64,000 nucleotides of DNA, taken from positions 1,242,501-1,306,500 of the forward strand of contig OY848920.1 of NCBI GenBank assembly GCA_963693285.1, read 5' to 3'. Positions 60,276 through 64,000 of the stretch are shown piece by piece. The notes below the pieces were generated by a model that ran no database searches, had not been told where the DNA came from, and saw only the letters and a program-made list of their open reading frames with translations. This stretch comes from Xestospongia muta. Taxonomy: Eukaryota > Porifera > Demospongiae > Haplosclerida > Petrosiidae. A program made the translations under genes and the position numbers. Within the stretch, counting starts at the first letter, position 1, and every line of letters starts with the position of its first letter.

Positions 60276-60462
60276 AGATTTCTGTCATCAAGGTCATGGC
60301 TGTTGTAAGTGTTCACTATTATATATATATAAAGATTTAAGACAAGCTATAAGCCATCCATGTTCATGCATCATAACATGATTTTCTGTGTGATATCAAA
60401 TTTTATATAATTAAACTTGGCTGCCCCATGTGTGGGCGAGGTTACAGTATTTGGGTGTCATG

Positions 60463-60591
60463 CCATTTCGCCTATACCATTTCATCTAACAAAATGTACA
60501 ATTGTCCCATTTTACCTATCACTTATTTTAATTTTAGACAAAATGGGATATGTGTACATTATAGTAGATGAAATTGGATTAGACGAGATGG
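60463..60591. mobile_element. 129-bp foldback element
   Basis: Left half (CCATTTCATCTAAC, AATGTACAATTGTCCCATTTT) and right half (AAAATGGGATATGTGTACATT, TAGATGAAATTGG) are inverted copies for almost their full length, with a ~25-bp AT-rich loop. Both halves also hold an outer, more diverged repeat of the CATTTCGTCTAAT type. MITE-like. Confidence 0.7.
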
Positions 60592-61166
60592 ATATAAATT
60601 AGTACTTGCTTTGTGAGTGCATGTACCTGTTAGTACACTTTGAACAATAGTGCCTACAGCTACAAAACTTGGCAAAGAGATAGCAAAACTCCATAACTAT
60701 ACATTCCTTCCAGTTAAAAGACTGTCAAGAAAAGAAAAAGCTTAAAGTACATTTTAAAATATACAGGCAAAAACTACAGAGCTATTTCCTATATTTCTAA
60801 TGTCATGTGAAAGCTTTCTTAAATATATCATTCTGAAGATATTTTACTCACCTTGACAGCCATCTCTCCCAGCAGTTCCAGTAGTAATTATATAACTTAA
60901 TTAAAGATAAGAGTCATAAACAATTGCCATCTGCTAAGTTAGAATTAAAAACATGACTTTCACTGCCACACCCATTATTGTTAAATTGGCACTTGCCACA
61001 CCTGTGATTTTACCACCATTTAAATGCAGGATGTGCCAAAGTGATAATATGCTACTTAATAAGTACAAAGATAATGTAAATGAATTCTATATAAAAACAA
61101 GCATTTAGCTCACCAACTTATATGATTTCATTGAAGACCTTAAAGAGTGATAAAAAGTACTGATTA
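60592..61166. other. Spacer, no feature seen
   Basis: AT-rich sequence with no supported gene, RNA or repeat. Confidence 0.5.
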
Positions 61167-61518
61167 TATTCCTACTTCCTACTTCCTACTTAATTAAGTG
61201 TTTACTTGTGACAGAATATGATATGATGACATACAGTATTAACAATACGTATAAATGGTATTCCTACTTCCTACTTAATTAAGTGTTTACTTGTGACAGA
61301 ATATGATATGATGACATACAGTATTAACAATACATATAAATGGTATTCCTACTTCCTACTTAATTAAGTGTTTACTTGTGACAGAATATGATATGATGAC
61401 ATACAGTATTAACAATATGTATAAATGGTATCCCTACTTCCTACTCCTACTTAATTAAGTGTTTACTTGTGACAGAATATGATATGATGACATACAGTAT
61501 TAACAATATGTATAAATG
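61167..61518. repeat. 85-bp tandem repeat, four copies
   Basis: TATTCCTACTTCCTACTT begins at 61167, 61259 and 61344, and a variant (TATCCCTACTT) at 61429. Units are near identical; the first and last carry small internal duplications of the CCTACTT phrase. Confidence 0.92.
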
Positions 61519-62139
61519 TGTCTTCTCACTCTGCTTACTCTCATTGTGTCTACTAAGGTGATAAAGTATCAGTTTGCCTACAAATAAGTATCATTATACT
61601 TATAACACTAAAATCACAATTATCAAGTACAGAGCTAAATACAAGATAATTAAGTCCTGATAAATTTTCCTCTAGTTCCATTGTTCCATCTCTGCATCAT
61701 TCTCTCAATTTATCTGTCTAGTTCCACACACCTCTTATTGTAAGGTTGGCTCCTTCCGCCTGTGGCCAGCTGCTGAATTTTCAATGTGAGTGGCACTCTC
61801 TTCTTACTAAAAAGTATATATCATTTCAAATATATTACAGCTTTTTGATAATGCATGTTCTTTGATATACCCTAACGAAAGTGTACAAAGACTACTTTGA
61901 TATGCTTTTATTATGCTCTCTTGGAACAACCATTTAGCTATAGTTCATTGAACTGTCTTAAATTATAAAATAAGAAGCAATGTTATTCTCTGAAACAGAA
62001 AATGTACAAAACAGGTATAATCTGTTTCCTCTTAACTACATTACAAAACAGGAAAGATTACTTAGCTCTTTCTTAACAATTGAATATAGTAAACCTCTTA
62101 TTGTACCCTATTTGATATTATGACCAACTTGTAAACAAC

Positions 62140-62225
62140 TTCTTGTATATAAATGACACTCTTCTTTACTCTGTATCCACTGTGATTACAAAGACACATT
62201 TTTGAGAATTTCTTTTAATGAAATC
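62140..62225 (+). promoter_or_regulatory. Duplicated upstream CRP promoter
   Basis: A full CRP promoter and leader (TTGTAAACAACTTC, TATATAAA, GATTACAAAGACACATTTTT) is cut at TTTTAATG, just before where the start codon should follow. It is then replaced by a second copy of the promoter flank leading to CRP7. Likely a tandem duplication of the promoter or the remains of a deleted gene. Confidence 0.6.
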
Positions 62226-62424
62226 ACCTTATCTATCAAAAGCAACATTCCATGTCTTAAATTATAAAATTAGAAGCGATGTTATTCAATGAAACAGAAA
62301 ACATACAAAACAGGTATAACCTGTTTCCTCTTAATTACATTCCAACAGGAAAGATGCCCTGGCTCTTTCTTAACAATTGAATATAGTAAACCTCTAATTG
62401 TACTCCATTTGATATCATAACGAA

Positions 62425-62545
62425 CTTGTAAACAACTTCTTGTATATAAACAACGCTCTTCTTTATTCTGTATCTAGTGTGATTACAAAGACACATTTTT
62501 GAGAATTTCTTTTAATAGCTTGCCGTCAAAGACTGTGATTTCAAT
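62425..62545 (+). promoter_or_regulatory. CRP7 promoter: forkhead-like site, TATA box and leader
   Basis: CTTGTAAACAAC at about 62426-62437 contains GTAAACA, a consensus for forkhead factors. TATATAAA is at 62443-62450, giving a start site near 62475 and a leader of about 70 nt. The same two sites at the same spacing are present, in reverse, before CRP2, CRP5 and CRP6, with a changed TATA before CRP3 and CRP4. Confidence 0.6.
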
Positions 62546-63310
62546 ATGAAGTTCCTTCTGGTTCTTGTAGCATTGTTCTGTCTTGCATACTGTGAGACAC
62601 CACAAGTTGGTAAGCAACATAATAAGCTCTCATAGAAGTTTAATATCTTATAGGAGAAACTGAAGATGACAAAATTAGTCAAGACTTTGACACATTCGCG
62701 GAAAATGCAGAGGATCCACTTGCAAAAGAAGAAGACGAAGGTATAGTGTTTAAAATTTTCATATAGTTTATATGTTATTTATAGAGATATATTCATTAAT
62801 ATTGTTTTATCTTTCAATTATTTTCTGTGATATTTACTTCAATCTCATTATTTCTCATATAGACGTGTCTTCAGAGCTGTATCGATATCGACATATAACC
62901 TGTATACTTTGCATCTGTACCAAACCTAATGCATATGGTATATAATAAAATATTAAGATAATTATATCATATGATTTTTATAGGGTATGCCAATAAAGCA
63001 TTGTGTTACAAATGTAAGTCTTGTTGTTTTAAATACCATTAACCATTTTAACTTTTATAGGTTATGATTACAAAAAGAAGTACTGGAGGGTCTGCTATAA
63101 ATGCTACTGTCGTGGTCGTAAATATGGTATGTTAAATAGTACTAATGTACAATACATGTACAAAATGTTACAACTCATATTTAATCATTATCCATTCTTT
63201 AGGAATCTATGATGTCTACTATGCATACTGCCGAAGCTGTAAGTTATAAACATTTCAATACATTTAAAACATTGTTTGTGTATTTTGCTTTAGGTCGTCG
63301 CTATTACTAG
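62546..63310 (+). CDS. CRP7: secreted Cys-rich two-module protein, inverted relative to the rest
   Basis: Exons: 62546-62609, 62654-62740, 62863-62937, 62984-63013, 63061-63126, 63203-63238, 63294-63310; 124 residues, all introns phase 1. Signal MKFLLVLVALFCLAYC. Exon 2 is acidic (GETEDDKISQDFDTFAENAE...). Module 1 is CILCIC ... CYKC (exons 3+4) and module 2 CYKCYC ... CRSC (exons 5+6+7); ends CRRYY. Ten Cys after the signal. Intron positions coincide in both modules: after TAT G| and within the last Cys codon T|GT. Most like CRP3. Function not known; a disulfide-rich extracellular peptide is inferred. Confidence 0.88.
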
Positions 63311-64000
63311 CTACATGATTTGATTCATGGATTGGAACAATGTATCAAGTAATAACACAGTCAAACATTTTAAGCTTTTTTATATAGGCTAGGTTAGGCC
63401 AAATATATACCATTGGTATTTTTTTTTATTTTGCTGTTAATTTTCCTATTTTTTCTTGTTTTCATTGATAAAATTTAAAGCAAGCTTTAAGTTAAACTTT
63501 CAAATATGGTCAAGAGATTACTGGTTATAATTGTTTGTCTGATACTGTTTTAAACTGAAAGTGGCAGTTGTATGCTATGAGCTATGAACTATGGATTTCT
63601 CTTTCTAACAGAAATATATCACTAATTGTTAACACATATGTTAACAATTAATTATATAATTAATAGCTTTGGTATAAATTAACAAAAGAAGGGAGTCACC
63701 TTATCTATCAAAACCAACATTCCCTGGAAGTACACTGTAAGCAAAGACACAAATTTGTAGACAAACTGACTGAGACTTGTAGACAAAACAAAACAAAACA
63801 AAAAACTTGACAAAACGAGAGTAAGTGAAATGGAATGTCACCAAAATGAGAACAAATCTATGAACATCTTGTGTTAATAAATTCATTTAAAAATGCATTT
63901 TAATTTTTATATGATAATTAAAGAAGTTAATGATGTATACTAACTGTCATACAAGCATATATATCTTAGGCTTCATGAAATTAATTGGTTGTGTATACAC
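63311..64000. other. CRP7 downstream flank
   Basis: Mirror image of the flank found 3' of the minus-strand CRPs (TTGATTCATGGATTGGAACA, TAGGCCAAATATA, AACTTTCAAATATGGTCAAG), which confirms inversion of a gene plus flank. From about 63720 unrelated AT-rich sequence; no gene seen. Confidence 0.65.

Noticed and set aside
43685..63310. Calling the CRP genes toxins or known knottins/defensins
   Set aside because: The Cys spacing does not match any family I can name, and a signal peptide plus many Cys is not evidence of toxicity.

Overview
The window is AT-rich metazoan DNA with intron-dense genes. Most introns are 40-300 nt, splice sites are GT-AG with a few GC-AG, and there are many CT/GA microsatellites. 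Animal-specific signalling genes (an iRhom and an ASK-type MAP3K), very compact introns and lineage-specific tandem arrays suggest a sponge, possibly a demosponge such as Amphimedon. That assignment is inference, not proof. I rebuilt gene models by hand from splice sites, reading-frame phase and recalled family alignments. The complete models for SDR, iRhom, MAP3K and the secreted peptides each give an uninterrupted frame.

Region 1 (1-17901, + strand) is a tandem array of seven classical short-chain dehydrogenase/reductase genes resembling DHRS11. Each has seven coding exons of almost fixed size. The first copy is cut by the window edge and carries a frameshift. A unit of about 5.44 kb (gene, exon remnants, gene, remnants) is duplicated head to tail, and single decayed exons lie between the live genes. 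A 377-bp hAT-like element with an 8-bp target duplication sits at the same intron site in two copies.

Region 2 (18403-25118, - strand) is a complete 826-codon iRhom (inactive rhomboid) model in 17 exons. It lacks both the rhomboid catalytic Ser and His. It is head to head, 165 bp between start codons, with region 3 (25284-41035, + strand): a 31-exon, 1281-residue ASK1/MAP3K5-type kinase with thioredoxin-binding-like region, central regulatory region, kinase domain, coiled coil and SAM domain. In vertebrates iRhoms control ADAM17 traffic and ASK kinases relay oxidative and inflammatory stress, so a shared promoter would be functionally sensible (inference). A small antisense gene for a one-pass membrane microprotein of 46 residues, with its own TATA-like boxes and an untranslated first exon, appears nested in a 2.7-kb kinase intron.

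Region 4 (43685-63310) is an array of seven genes for small secreted Cys-rich proteins, six on - and one on +, that I do not recognise. Each has seven coding exons, all six introns are phase 1, and the mature part is two copies of a module (CxxCxC ... CxxC), each split over two exons at the same places. They share a TATA box with a GTAAACA (forkhead-like) site just upstream. The spacers hold foldback elements, a 440-bp insertion whose empty site is visible in paralogous flanks, a 600-bp tandem repeat and an 85-bp tandem repeat. This family is the best candidate here for an undescribed system.
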